Program-made: the position numbers and the translations under genes
In this document: positions 42,991-53,281 of the stretch, in pieces
How the letters are laid out: each line of letters opens with the position of its first letter
Numbering within the stretch: position 1 is the stretch's first letter
Assembly: GCA_023548195.1 (NCBI GenBank)
Contig: JAJHZJ010000696.1
Location: forward strand, 1,303,843-1,367,842
Source of the DNA: Bettongia penicillata ogilbyi
Taxonomy: Eukaryota > Chordata > Mammalia > Diprotodontia > Potoroidae
Direction of reading: 5' to 3'
DNA length: 64,000 nt
The notes under the pieces: model-generated
What the model was told of the DNA's origin: nothing
The model's input: the letters and a program-made list of their open reading frames with translations, nothing else
The model's database searches: none

Positions 42991-43384
42991 TACTGCCTAA
43001 AAAATCAGACAATGAGTGTCTGTCTGTTCCAAGAGTTAGCACAAAATTATAGCCCAGCCCCCCACCGATGTAAATCCTTGCTGGTTATCTCAGCTACAAA
43101 GGGAGCTGAAGGCTTCTTGAAGGGCCCCTGGCTGCTAACACCTGTGAGAGTAGGAAAACCACAGAGCATCTCCACCCTGTTGGGTGCCAGAGTCAAAGGC
43201 AAATCCCAGAAGGAGGGGGTTTTCTTCCATCTGTTAGCTAGCAAGCAGACATCTGTGACCCTACAAAAGCTTCCTGGGAGCCACAAGAGGTAGTTACCAA
43301 ACTCAGACTTTACTCCTAGCTATAGGAAAGTGATCGCATGGCATCAGGTTAGGAACTGCTGGATGTCTCTGAGCACCAGGCATC
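42991..43384. other. No recognised feature
   Basis: Unassigned. There are overlapping plus- and minus-strand frames of 93 and 79 codons without a recognised domain. Confidence 0.35.
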
Positions 43385-43600
43385 TCAGTAAACAAGTGTG
43401 ATCTCGAGTCAGGAAAGGCTGATGTCAGATCTTGCTGTGTGACCCCTGAACAAATCCTGATACTGTTTAGGGCCTTAATTTGCTTATCTGTGAAATGGGA
43501 CTAATAAAAACACCTACTTCCTTGAGTTGCTTGGGAGGATCAAGAGAGATTGTAACTATAAGCATTAAAATGCAATTCAATGTTATCTATTCTTAGCAGT
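43385..43600 (+). mobile_element. MIR/THER-type SINE
   Basis: Sense: 'atcttgctgtgtgacccctg', 'tgcttatctgtgaaatggga', 'cttgagttgcttgggaggat'. Confidence 0.65.
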
Positions 43601-43849
43601 ACAATTGATCGCGGGTTTTTTGGTGGATAAAATCAAATCCATCTGTGCTGTCAATTTGGCAAACTTCTTTGACCATATGGATTATCAAAACAGTGATTAT
43701 TTCGAAATGCCCCTCTGATCTATTCCGTTTCCTCCTTCTCAGAGCAATGGTAACTGGGCTATGGGGCAAAGTGAGACTTTCCTTCACCCTCACTAGCTGA
43801 TGATGACCCAGGATTCCAACTTTGATTGCTTTTGACTGTCTTTGGTAGA

Positions 43850-43930
43850 AAGAGGGGAAAAGGGAGTAGAGGAGAGAAGAAGAGAGGAGAGAAGAGGAGA
43901 GAGAGGGGAAGGGAAGGAAAGGGAAGGTGA
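43850..43930 (+). repeat. GA-rich polypurine tract
   Basis: About 80 bases of nearly uninterrupted purines (gagaagaagagaggagagaa). Confidence 0.85.
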
Positions 43931-43944
43931 ACGATTTTAAAAGT

Positions 43945-44020
43945 CCCAAGCAGTGTGCTAAATGCAAGATGAACGAAAGAAAAATGGGACAGTGCCCGCT
44001 CTCAAGGATCTCCCTTTTGG
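43945..44020 (-). mobile_element. LINE L2 3' end fragment
   Basis: Antisense: 'gcagtgtgctaaatgcaaga', 'tgcccgctctcaaggatctc'. Confidence 0.5.
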
Positions 44021-44399
44021 GAAGTTAGCATTTACTCAGAGCTAACAGATTTACAAAACACTTGATACAGAATCTTGTTTTTAAATGGGAGAGATGACAC
44101 AACTACGAGGTTCCAGCTAAAGGGCAGACAGAAGGCTCCCATGGTCCTTAAGGGGCAGCAGTCAAAGAGATGCCACTCCCTCCTCTTTAATGCCATTTCT
44201 ATTAATAATATATTTGTTTCTGATGTTGAATCATTCGACAGGGTCAAGTCAACAAGACAGAGAGTGAGGAACAGAGCCCAGAGACAAATGAAGGAGGACA
44301 AAGAAGTGAGAAATCCTTTCCTCAGGCTTCAGGGCATATTGCCCTGGTCCCTGATCAGAGGCTATACCAGGCTATGGTTTTTGCCTATCTCGGGGCCTC
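44021..44399. other. No recognised feature
   Basis: Part of a 146-codon plus-strand frame (44075-44515) lies here. It has no recognised domain and its 3' third runs into a MIR, so I do not regard it as a gene. Confidence 0.35.
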
Positions 44400-44510
44400 A
44401 GACCCTGGCCTTGAAGACTAGTTCTATCCTTCCTACCAGTGTGATGAAGGTAAGTCACAGAACTTCCTCTTACCTCAGTTTCCTTTTCTATTACAATGAG
44501 GGCAAAAGTT
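44400..44510 (+). mobile_element. MIR-type SINE
   Basis: Sense: 'ccagtgtgatgaaggtaagt', 'cttacctcagtttccttttc'. Confidence 0.55.
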
Positions 44511-44519
44511 ATTGAACTA

Positions 44520-44725
44520 TTTTGTCTTAGGATCCCTTTATACTCTTAAAACTTACTGAGGACCCCAAATAGCTTGTATTTATGTAGATTATATATATAT
44601 ATATATTTACCATATTAGAAATGAATATACCTTAGTATTATTACAAAAACATCTCTGACCTCTTGAACCCTTCAGAAAGATGTTGGGGACCACCAGGATT
44701 CCCAGACTACACTTCAAGAACGGTT
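44520..44725 (-). mobile_element. hAT-like DNA transposon, internally deleted
   Basis: Antisense: 'aggatccctttatactctta', 'ttactgaggaccccaaatag', an interior (TA)n run, then 'ttggggaccaccaggattcc' and 'actacacttcaagaacggtt'. Both ends match the element at 36893. Confidence 0.65.
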
Positions 44726-44744
44726 AAACAAGGGGCTTGGATAT

Positions 44745-44965
44745 GATGTAATGAAAGACTTCTTTACAAGAAGAAGCTTCCTTCCAATCAACACTATCCA
44801 GAAGTGGGATGGGCTTCCTTGGGAGATAATGGGCCCCACATCATTGGAAGCTTACAATCAAAGGCTAGAGGGCCACTTGGGGGGAGTTGTGGAAGGGATT
44901 CTTTTTCAGCTATGCAGAAGACCATAAGTCTACATTCCAGCTCTGACATTCTAGGATTCTGGGAT
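44745..44965 (+). mobile_element. CR1/L3 LINE 3' end
   Basis: Sense: 'agaagcttccttccaatcaa', 'tccagaagtgggatgggctt', 'ttacaatcaaaggctagagg', 'attccagctctgacattcta'. Confidence 0.7.
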
Positions 44966-45014
44966 AGCAATCTTTGTCTTCTTCAGAGTGAAAAACAAAA
45001 GTGATTCCCTCTAA

Positions 45015-45165
45015 GAGGTGAAGTGCTCCAGACAGGAGGGGCCTTAAGAGTTGACCTGGTCTAACCCCCTCTTTTTATAAGTGAGAAAAGTGAGGCCACA
45101 GAGAGGGAACGTAACTTACCAAAGGTCCCAGTGATCAGCTAGTAAGTGGAATGTTCCAATCCCAA
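45015..45165 (-). mobile_element. MIR-type SINE
   Basis: Antisense: 'ttgacctggtctaaccccct', 'aggccacagagagggaacgt'. Confidence 0.65.
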
Positions 45166-45547
45166 CTCAGTCACTATTTGGCACTAGCCATGCCTTCATC
45201 AAACACTCAGACTCTCAATCCAGGTCCTTTCCACTCTCTCTACTACTTGAATTCCATTTTACCTGACAACGCTCACCAACAAAGAATGCTTCCATCCACT
45301 ATTATCCAAAGACAGGAAACCATATATTGGGGCACCTTTCTGGCTTGTGACTCACATCCACGATGCGATTACAAAACAAGGTAGGCTTCTGTGGATGCTT
45401 GGTGGAATCCGTCTCACTCTTTACACTCCATCTGCATACTGTCTGAATAATTCACATCTAGTACAATTAAGATACATTTTCTCTCAGATTAGAATCTTCA
45501 ATAAATCTTAGTTGAAAAGCCCCATAGTACAGCATAATGGCAAAGTG
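45166..45547. other. No recognised feature
   Basis: Unassigned. Confidence 0.35.
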
Positions 45548-45735
45548 AGGCCATGTGGTATAAGGGTTTGGACTTGGCTTTGGGAAGATGGGTTTGACTT
45601 CTCCCTCTCACATGGACTAGCATGTGATGAAGGGCATTCTTATAGTCTATGTACATGAGTTTTTCCATCTGTCAAATGGGGTTGTTATGAGACTCAAATG
45701 ATGTAAGACAGCATGTCCTCTCCTTTGTCCTAAGA
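45548..45735 (+). mobile_element. MIR/THER-type SINE, degraded
   Basis: Sense: 'ggtataagggtttggacttg', 'gagtttttccatctgtcaaa', 'ggggttgttatgagactcaa'. Confidence 0.55.
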
Positions 45736-45878
45736 CTTTGGGGACAACCTATATATGTAGAAAGCAACATAATATGAGGTATTGTTATCATACTGTTCAT
45801 TCTCTCACCCCACCCACTTCAAGTTTTCCCCTTTGATATCTCACTCCCAGTCTGTGTCCTCTAGAATTCCCAGGCAAC

Positions 45879-45921
45879 ATCATATCATATCATATCATAC
45901 CATACCATATCATGTCATGTC
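45879..45921 (+). repeat. (CATAT/CATAC)n pentanucleotide microsatellite
   Basis: About eight pentamer units drifting from CATAT through CATAC to CATGT. Confidence 0.9.
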
Positions 45922-46067
45922 TTGATGGGTCTTGTCATAGTATATACATATGTGTGTATAGATGTATTATAGATATATACATATATAACATGTAGAATTC
46001 TCATTCCATATATTATAAATATACTGGGGGAGAGAGAGACAGATAGACAGAGAAAACAGTAGGAGAG

Positions 46068-46160
46068 GGTATTTATTGAGCAGTTACAATGTACCACGCT
46101 CTGTGCCAAGGGGCTAGGAATACACCCTTGCAATGAGGAAAGATAAAACATAAAGAGGCC
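46068..46160 (-). mobile_element. LINE L2 3' end
   Basis: Antisense: 'ggtatttattgagcagttac', 'ctctgtgccaaggggctagg'. Confidence 0.65.
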
Positions 46161-46739
46161 TAGCAAGAGAATGGGGTCTGGGGGATCCACAGCTGGTGGG
46201 AAGGTGGATCAGTCCCAAGACAGAGTGGAGCCAGGAGTGAAGGAAGTGACTTGGCTGGGGCTCTCTCATAGTTAACAAATTGCCTTTCATCTCGGACCTC
46301 TTCCTCTCATGGTCTTTCCATTTTCTGGCACTCACAGGGCTTCCCCTAGGTGATGCATCCCTGGAGATCTCTCCCATTACCAGTTGTACTTACTCTCCCA
46401 TGACCCAACTCAGTGGTCCACAAGGGAGACTGGAATACCCCTAGCTCTCCAGTTCAAAATTGCCTTCATCTCTTAGTGAGTTCTCCTCCTCTGAGGATGC
46501 CAAGGCCCTTTGTTTCAGGGAGTTTACTAGCTGGTTTGTAGTCTTTCTCTCTACCATGACTCCTGCCCTCAAAAGAGGGGACTTCAGCCTGTTGAATACC
46601 CCACCTTCTCAGTTCCTCAATCAGTTCAGTTCCCATGACCATGACTCCTCCATTGCTTAGCTGTACACACAGAGGATCATGTTTGGTCTGGCCATCACCC
46701 AAAAGTGTTCCATTTCCATGATTAAGAATTCAAAAATTC
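46161..46739. other. No recognised feature
   Basis: Unassigned; overlapping frames of 66-87 codons on both strands without a domain. Confidence 0.35.
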
Positions 46740-46860
46740 CTTTATCCAACCCCACCCTCCTACCAAAAACAGGCATTATTTCACTTCTATTTTTGTATTC
46801 CCAGCTTGTAGAAATGTATCTGGCACACAGTAGGTGCCTAATAAGTGCTTATTGCTCTAC
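46740..46860 (+). mobile_element. LINE L2 3' end
   Basis: Sense: 'tttttgtattcccagcttgt', 'ctggcacacagtaggtgcct'. Confidence 0.65.
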
Positions 46861-47096
46861 CGACTGGTCACTACTGAGTCCACTTAAAACTCTAGGTGAG
46901 GAATTTAGAATTTATTACTGTGAGATCAAATGGCTTTTTAAAGAAGATTGAGGCTGCAGATTCTGTAGATGCAAAGCCCCAGTAGCAATCCTGCCTGGCA
47001 ACACTGGCCTAGGAAACACTCTATTCATGACTAGAAGAGAGTGAAGAATTTGAAAGTGCCATCTTTTTCTTTTTTTCTAATAAGACCAGTTCTTAT

Positions 47097-47330
47097 GAGA
47101 GATAGCTATGTAGCACAATGGATAGAGTGCTGGACCTGGAGTCAGGAAGGTCTGAGTTCAACTTTAGCCTCGAACACCAGCAGCGTGACCTCAGGAAAGT
47201 CACTTAATCTGTCTGCCTCAGTTTTGTTATCTATAAAATAATGGCACCTACCTCACTGAGCCATTATGAAGATCACATGAGATGGTTCTAAAACTCTTCC
47301 CACAGTGTCTGGCACATGGCGCATGCTACA
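47097..47330 (+). mobile_element. THER1-like SINE
   Basis: Sense: 'gctatgtagcacaatggata', 'ggagtcaggaaggtctgagt', 'atggcacctacctcactgag', 'cagtgtctggcacatggcgc'. Confidence 0.8.
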
Positions 47331-47333
47331 GAG

Positions 47334-47524
47334 GGGGTTCTGAACCTTAGGTTAGATGGCAGGGGGTCCATGAATTCGGATGGGAGAAGAATTGCATCTT
47401 TATTTCAATATAATTTGTTTCCTTTTTACTCCCATGTAGTTTATAAAAATATCACTTGGAGAAGGGTCCGTAGGCTTCCTCAGATAGTCAAAGGGGTCCA
47501 AGACACAAAAATGTTAAGAGTGCC
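47334..47524 (+). mobile_element. hAT-like non-autonomous DNA transposon remnant
   Basis: Sense: 'gggttctgaaccttaggtta', 'gggggtccatgaattcggat', 'agaagggtccgtaggcttcc', closing 'aaaatgttaagag'. The start and end are roughly complementary. Same family as 690, 19582 and 23932; this is the clearest copy. Confidence 0.65.
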
Positions 47525-49510
47525 TGGTCTAGGATTATTTTGATGTAGTTCTGCTTGACAGAAAGTACTAAGTAACCTCCCAAAGTTATGGGAGCCTTAT
47601 GCTTTTTGCGCACACACACAGGGTCTATGGCCCCAGACTCCATTTTTGGCCCAGCCACCATTTCCATGGCAGTTATAGAGTGAAAAAACCTAAAGCTGCT
47701 ACGACTGTTACTGATCCCAGACTTCAGCAGTTTCTGATTTGAGCTTTTTTTTCTGAAACCAGAGGAACCCCACCCCACCCCCCACCCCAGGGAGAAGGAA
47801 AAAATGCCCACCAGCCCCAAAGGCTAAGTGCCAAGGGAATCTTTTAGCCACAGGAAGTGGATTGTCATTGACAGCAGCCCATGCGGGGAAGGTTCAGTTG
47901 CTTAGGGCACCTCTCTTGTTTCTACTCAGACCAAGCTTAATCATTTTCAAAGGTCAAGAAAAATTCAAACGTATTTCCAGCCTGGACTTACTCCTGTTTC
48001 CTCAAGATTGCCTTATTCATTTTTAAAATCATACATCTAAAGACATATATCTTTTATATTGAGAGCTGAATCGTTCTGCAAATTCTTTGGAACAAACACT
48101 AATTTTGGCACGGTTTCATTCATTCAACGGACTGGGAACGCACATGATTTAAACCACATTAAAAAGCTACAGTCTAGACTTGGAGAAAGTGGTCAAAGAT
48201 ATGCTTAATGTCCAGTGTGATATAAGTATAGTTTCATGATAAAGAATTAAGCCTATGTATCACAAACCTAGCACAGAGCCTGGTACACACTAAGCTCTTT
48301 ATAATGCTGGTTGTCTCATGAATTCAACACTAAATTGTGCAAAAAAAGTAACTGAATCAAAAAAAAAGGGGATGTGTTATATATTTAAATTGTATTTTAA
48401 AGAGTCCATGGACCAAGGGTAGATTTCAGAGGGTCTGTTCAACACATTGATTCCTTCTTAAAAAAACAAATAATAATTGTTGGAAAGAAAGGCATACTAA
48501 TGTACCTTTGTTCAGGTTATAAAATGGTCTGATCATTTTGGAAATCAATCTGATGAAACGTGCTGCCTACCTTCTGACAGAAAGATGAAAGAGACATTGA
48601 GGATGCAGAGTAAAACCTACATTTTCAGACACAGCCAACTGTGGATTTGTTTTTGCTCGATGGTCCTCATTGCACAAAGGAAGGCTTCAGTTTGAAAGAG
48701 GGGAATAGAATTGGGGAGAATGAAGCATTTGGAGAAATGAGAGAAAATGGGGAAAGAGAGAAAAGAAAGGAAGGGATGCAACGAAACATTACAAATACAT
48801 GGAGAAGAACAGAAGACACAGACAAGCAGGGCGGCTTTGTTACCATTGTGTTCAATTCAATACATACTTAAAAATAAATTATATACAATAAAGTTTACAA
48901 TATCATAAACAATGTTTTTCTGTTCTTTTCATGTTCATGTTTGCTGATGTTTGTGAGGTTCATTTAAAAAAAACAAGAAAAAATAAATTTTTTAAATCCC
49001 TGAAAAGTTAGCTATGTTGCAAGTCCCTGAAAAAAGAAATAGCTTTCACACCAATAGTTTAACATTTTAAAAGACTTCAGAGACACTCTCCATATAGAAC
49101 ATTAGCCTCCTCTGAGGTAAGTGAAAACCCCCCTGATTACCACAAACAGGGATGTACCACTCAGCAGGGGAAGCCCCACAGTTATACTCAAATCATGCTC
49201 ATGAATCATGAAAATATATTCAAACCACAAAAAAGGGGCAGCTTATATTGCTGTGACTACTTCCTAATTGTTTATAGACCAAAGCAGAATGGAAGTTTTG
49301 AGGGTCATAGTACCAGAGTACCTGAGTAAATCTGGACTCACTTGGCCTAAAGAACCAGCTAAAAAGCATCACAGAGAGAAGAGTGTAGCCTCTTGTAGAA
49401 ACGTTTACTAGCCTTCCTTCCAAAATACTCACAGAGAAATAGCAAGTTATAGTTTAGGATATGGAATCAGGCTATGTGCACAGGGGCTTTCGAAAAAAAT
49501 ATTAGCTTGT
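47525..49510. other. Repeat-poor 2 kb, mostly unassigned
   Basis: Recognisable parts are a C-rich G-quadruplex-type tract (47768-47791), a short SINE/L2 3' end at 48265-48315 ('cctagcacagagcctggtac') and a hAT-like scrap at 48400-48440 ('agagtccatggaccaagggt'). The rest is AT-rich, and I see no exon. Confidence 0.35.
47768..47791 (-). other. Potential G-quadruplex
   Basis: ccccaccccaccccccacccc gives four runs of at least four Gs with one-base loops on the minus strand. Confidence 0.6.
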
Positions 49511-49668
49511 GGGACAGCTAGGTGGCACAGTGGATAGAGCACTGATCCTGGAGTCAGGAAGACCTGAGTTCAAATCTGGCCTCAAACCATTACTAGCTAT
49601 GTGACCCTGAGCAACTCACTTAACCCCGACTGCCTCCAAAAATAAAGCAAAACAGTGTTATTTTGTGA
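49511..49668 (+). mobile_element. Short tRNA-derived SINE with A-rich tail
   Basis: 'ggacagctaggtggcacagt', 'ggagtcaggaagacctgagt', 'aactcacttaaccccgactg', ending in an A-rich tail (ccaaaaataaagcaaaac). It lacks the WSINE1 and MAR1 bodies. The A-rich tail suggests L1 mobilisation. It is the least diverged SINE in the window. Confidence 0.8.
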
Positions 49669-49689
49669 TCCCTATAAGAGGGGTCTGTA

Positions 49690-50214
49690 TTCATAGATTC
49701 ATTCATTCAATTGCAATAGAGATGGATTCATTCAATATGTATTCATTCATTCAACTTTAATACACTAAAAAAGATTCATTCAATGTTCATTTGCTCTACT
49801 TCGGTAGACAAGTATCTATCCAACATGCTTTTAATTATTTGCCTGCAATATTTCAAACTGTATCCAATCTTTCAAAATTCACTCATTTATTTAATACTTC
49901 AGTACACTTGCCTTCATTCAATATTCAGTCATTCAACATCACTGACAGCACTGATTCATTCAATGCCATTTCTTTATTCAAGTTCACTATATCAATAACA
50001 CTTCATTCATTCAAGCGACCAATCGATTGAGTAACTCCAATGTATCAGACACAGTATTTCAATATATCGCTATAGATTAAGTCACTCAGCCATTCCTATA
50101 ACCTCAATACTTCAGTGAATACAGACTCATTCAACTTCAACATACCAGTATACATTAGTTTATTCCAGATCATCATTCAGTTTGAGTTCAATGTATCAAC
50201 ATAGATTCATTTAT
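49690..50214 (+). repeat. Degenerate TTCATTCA(A) array
   Basis: About a dozen attcattcaa or attcattcattcaa boxes (for example 49697, 49726, 49741, 49773, 49912, 49952, 50001) separated by diverged 20-50 base spacers rich in AT. It runs into an antisense L2 3' end at 50215, whose natural tail is this motif. Confidence 0.7.
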
Positions 50215-50270
50215 TCACTCAATAAATCTTTACTGAGCATCCATTATGTAGAAGACAGCATATAAATAAT
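50215..50270 (-). mobile_element. LINE L2 3' terminus
   Basis: Antisense: 'ttcactcaataaatctttac', 'ctgagcatccattatgtaga'. Confidence 0.6.
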
Positions 50271-50377
50271 TCAAATATGGATAAATATAAATCAATAAAT
50301 CAAAATGGATTCTTTTAGTCAACCTGCAAAGCAGAATCTTACTCATCTTTGTACACATCACAGTTAAGTCAAGTTAA

Positions 50378-50680
50378 CAATCATCTATTAAATGTCTGCA
50401 TGTCAAGCCCTGTGCTAATCCCTGGATATACAAAGAGAAGCAAAACCATTCTCTGCATTCAAGGAACTCACAACATAATTTGGGAACGTATGACACAAAC
50501 AACTATGTGCAAACAAGATAATGTACTATAACTTGGAGGTAATCTGAGAAGGGAGGCGCCAACGTGAAGGGAAACCAGAAAAAGGCTTCTTGTAGAAGAT
50601 GGGATTTTAGCTGGAACTTGAAGGAAGCTAGGGAAGCCTGGAGGAAGAGATAAAGTGAGAAAGTATATTCACAGTATCTT
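50378..50680 (-). mobile_element. LINE L2 3' region
   Basis: Antisense: 'ccctgtgctaatccctggat', 'cattcaaggaactcacaaca', 'gatgggattttagctggaac', 'gaaggaagctagggaagcct'. Confidence 0.8.
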
Positions 50681-50706
50681 GTACATGGCCAGAAAGGGAA
50701 AATATG

Positions 50707-50848
50707 GAAAGAGAGAGAGAGAGAGAGTGAGAGAGAGAGACAGACAGAGAGAGACAGAGAGACATAGACAGAGAGAGAGAGAGAGACACAGAGAGAGAGA
50801 CAGAGACACAGAGAGAGAGACAGAGAGACAGAGAAACAGAAAGAGAGA
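50707..50848 (+). repeat. (GA)n/(GACA)n microsatellite
   Basis: Purine-rich GAGA runs broken by GACA and CACA units. Confidence 0.95.
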
Positions 50849-50967
50849 AGAAGGAAGGAAGGAAGGAAGGAAGGAAGGAAGGAAGGAAGGAAGGAAGGAA
50901 GGAAGGAAGGAAGGAAGGAAGGAAGGAAGGAAGGAAGGAAGGAAGGAAGGAAGGAGGGAGGGAGGGA
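50849..50967 (+). repeat. (GGAA)n microsatellite
   Basis: An almost perfect run of about 26 AAGG units, then GGGA units to 50967. Its uniformity implies recent expansion and likely length polymorphism. GGAA is also the ETS-factor core. Confidence 0.95.
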
Positions 50968-51169
50968 GAAAAGCCTTCAACAAAACAGTAATAATTGAGC
51001 TGTAGAAGATCCCAGATCTCAGTGAAGTCTTTGCAGGTGAGCAGCAGAACCCCTCAAAGAATCTAAAGCTAACAGCAGCAATCACAGCAGCCACATCATT
51101 CCTTGCCAAGTGGCAAAGGTGAGATCACTGCTTTTTTGAAAACAGGCATCGTAATTGAATGAACATTGG

Positions 51170-51290
51170 AACTGAAATCAGAAAACCTCAATTCAAGGCT
51201 GAGCTCACCTCTTTAACAGGGTGACCTTGTTTAAGCCATTATTTCTGAACCATTATTCCCTCATTGGCAAAGTGGGAAGGTATATGTGTC
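51170..51290 (+). mobile_element. MIR-type SINE fragment
   Basis: Sense: 'gaactgaaatcagaaaacct', 'cagggtgaccttgtttaagc'. The HAL1 inserted just downstream. Confidence 0.55.
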
Positions 51291-51305
51291 CTGGCTGCTG
51301 ATCAG

Positions 51306-51316
51306 AACTGGGAGGA
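51306..51316 (+). repeat. HAL1 target-site duplication, left copy
   Basis: aactgggagga, repeated exactly at 54216-54226 after the outer A tail. Confidence 0.75.
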
Positions 51317-51972
51317 GGGGAGGAGCCAAGATGGCGGAGTAGAAAGATTCACATATGCTAGCTCCGAACCCACAGCCCATAAATTTCCTGTAAAAAGAAC
51401 TCCCAATGGGGTCTGGAGCAGTGGAAGTCACACAGCAACTGAGTGGAGGAGATTTCTGTTCCAGAGAGCCCTGAAGAATCGACACTAGGGGTCTTTCGCA
51501 CACAGGAGAGGAGCAGAGCCCAGCCCTGCCTTGGCCACGTGGCACCGAGAGGAGCAGATCCGAGCAGGCTTCAGGGACAGAATATCTGAAGGTCCCTCCA
51601 CCCACAGGCACACAGGTCAGTGAGAGAGACTTCTGGGCTGGTCGAGAGGGGAGCGGGGTGTCTCCATAACTCAGGCCCCCTCGGGAGGAAGCAGCAGAGG
51701 CAGTGGTGGCCAGGAGCTCCCAGAGTGGGCAGGACCTCAGATCCATTACTGAAGGTCTCCACATAAGCCCCCTGGGGGAACTGAGCCCTGCGAGGCAGCC
51801 CTGCCCCCACCTGAGAACCTGAATTTAATCTTACCCTGAATAGCAGCCCCGCCCACTGCTGAAAGGCCTGAGGCTGGGGAGCAGCATTTGAATCTCAGAC
51901 CCCAAGCACTAGCTGAGTGGATCTAGGTGGGGGAGGAGAGGAATCTCAGAAGTCAAGTAACTGACTGGGAAA

Positions 51973-53066
51973 ATGCCCAGAAAAGGGAAGAAAAATAAGA
52001 CCAGAGAAGGTTACTTTCTTGGTGAACAGATATCTCCTCCTATCCTTTCTGATGAGGAAGAACAATGCTTACCATCAGGGAAAGACATAGAAGTCAAGGC
52101 CTCTGTATCCCAAACATCCGAAATAGATATCCAATGGGCTCAGGCCATGAAAGAGCTCAAAAAGGATTTTGAAAATCAAGTCAGACAGGTGGAGGAAAAA
52201 CTTGGAAGAGAAATGAGAGAGATGCAAGAAAAGCATGAAAAATGGGTCAATACCTTGGTAAAGGAGACCCAAAAAAATGCTGAAGAAAATAACACCTTGA
52301 AAATAGGCTTACTCAATTGGCAGGAGAGGTTCAAAAAGCCAATGAGGAGAAGAATACTTTCAAAAGCAGAATTAGCCAAATGGAAAAAGAGGTTCAAAAC
52401 CTCACTAAAGAAAATAGTTCTTTCAAAATTAGAATGGAACAGATGGAGGCTAATGACTTTCTGAGAAACCAAGATATCACAAAACAAAACCAAAAGAATG
52501 AAAAAATGGAAGAGAATGTGAAATATCTCATGGGAAAAACAACTGACCTGCAAAATAGATCCAGGAGAGACAATTTAAAAATTATACCTGAAAGCCATGA
52601 TCAAAAAAAGAGCCTAGACATCATCTTTCAGGAAATTATCAAGGAAAGCTGCCCTGAGATTCTAGAACCAGAGGGCAAAATAAGTATTCAAGGAATCCAT
52701 CGATCACCACCTGAAAGAGATCCAAAAAGAGAAACTCCTAGGAACATTGTGGCCAAATTCCAGAATTCCCAGGTCAAGGAGAAAATATTGCAAGCAGCTA
52801 GAAAGAAACAATTCCAGTATTATGGAAATACAATCAGGATAACACAAGATCTAGCAGCTTCTACATTAAGGGATCGAAGGGCCTGGAATAGGATATTCCA
52901 GAAGTCAAAGGAACTAGGACAAAAACCAAGAATCACCTACCCAGCAAAACTGAGTATAATACTTCAGGGGAAAATATGGTCTTTCAATGAAATAGAGGAC
53001 TTTCAAGCATTCTTGATGAAAAGACCAGAGCTGAAAAGAAAATTTGACTTTCAAACACAAGAATGA
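51973..53066 (+). pseudogene. HAL1 ORF1 (L1 ORF1p-like), one frameshift
   Basis: Encodes an L1 ORF1p-like RNA-binding chaperone. Residues 1-60 form a basic N-terminus (MPRKGKKNKTREG) and linker. From about residue 60 a long coiled coil with EK-rich heptads follows (QAMKELKKDFENQVRQVEEKL and KANEEKNTFKSRISQMEKEV). Next come the RRM-like and C-terminal domains (SRRDNLKIIPE, REIIKES-type FQEIIKESCPEIL, then RRAWNRIFQKSKELG and ITYPAKLSI). The first frame runs to 52464 and the second from 52317 to 53066. They are joined by a 1-base shift near 52300 in the coiled coil. Apart from this shift the frame is open for about 364 codons, close to L1 ORF1p length. Confidence 0.85.
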
Positions 53067-53204
53067 GAAGAAGTATGAAAAAGTAAACAGCAAAGAGAAG
53101 TCATAAGGGACTTACCAAAGTTGAACTGTTTACATTCCTGCATGGAAAGACAGTATTTGTAACTCTTGAAACTTTTCAGTATCTGGGTAGTTGGTGGGAT
53201 TACA

Positions 53205-53281
53205 CACACACACACACACACACACATACACACACACGCACATGCGCACGCACACACACATTCACACATGCACGCACACAC
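53205..53281 (+). repeat. (CA)n within the HAL1 3' region
   Basis: Imperfect CA/CG dinucleotide run. A similar position in the older copy (13396) has a TA-rich run instead. Confidence 0.9.

Noticed and set aside
44075..44515. 146-codon plus-strand frame
   Set aside because: Its last third is a MIR in sense orientation and no domain or splice context is visible.
43385..50270. Search for direct-repeat/spacer arrays (CRISPR-like)
   Set aside because: The TTCATTCA array has irregular, AT-rich spacers and adjoins an L2 tail. The organism is a vertebrate.
50655..51109. Arg/Glu-rich and Leu/Ser-rich frames of 116 and 146 codons
   Set aside because: They are translations of the GA and GGAA microsatellites on the two strands.
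51261..51810. Minus-strand frame of 167 codons and an overlapping 79-codon frame
   Set aside because: They are antisense to the HAL1 5'UTR, which is GC-richer and low in stops. No known domain.
52176..52553. Minus-strand 125-codon frame rich in Phe, Leu and Ser
   Set aside because: Antisense shadow of the HAL1 ORF1 coiled coil.
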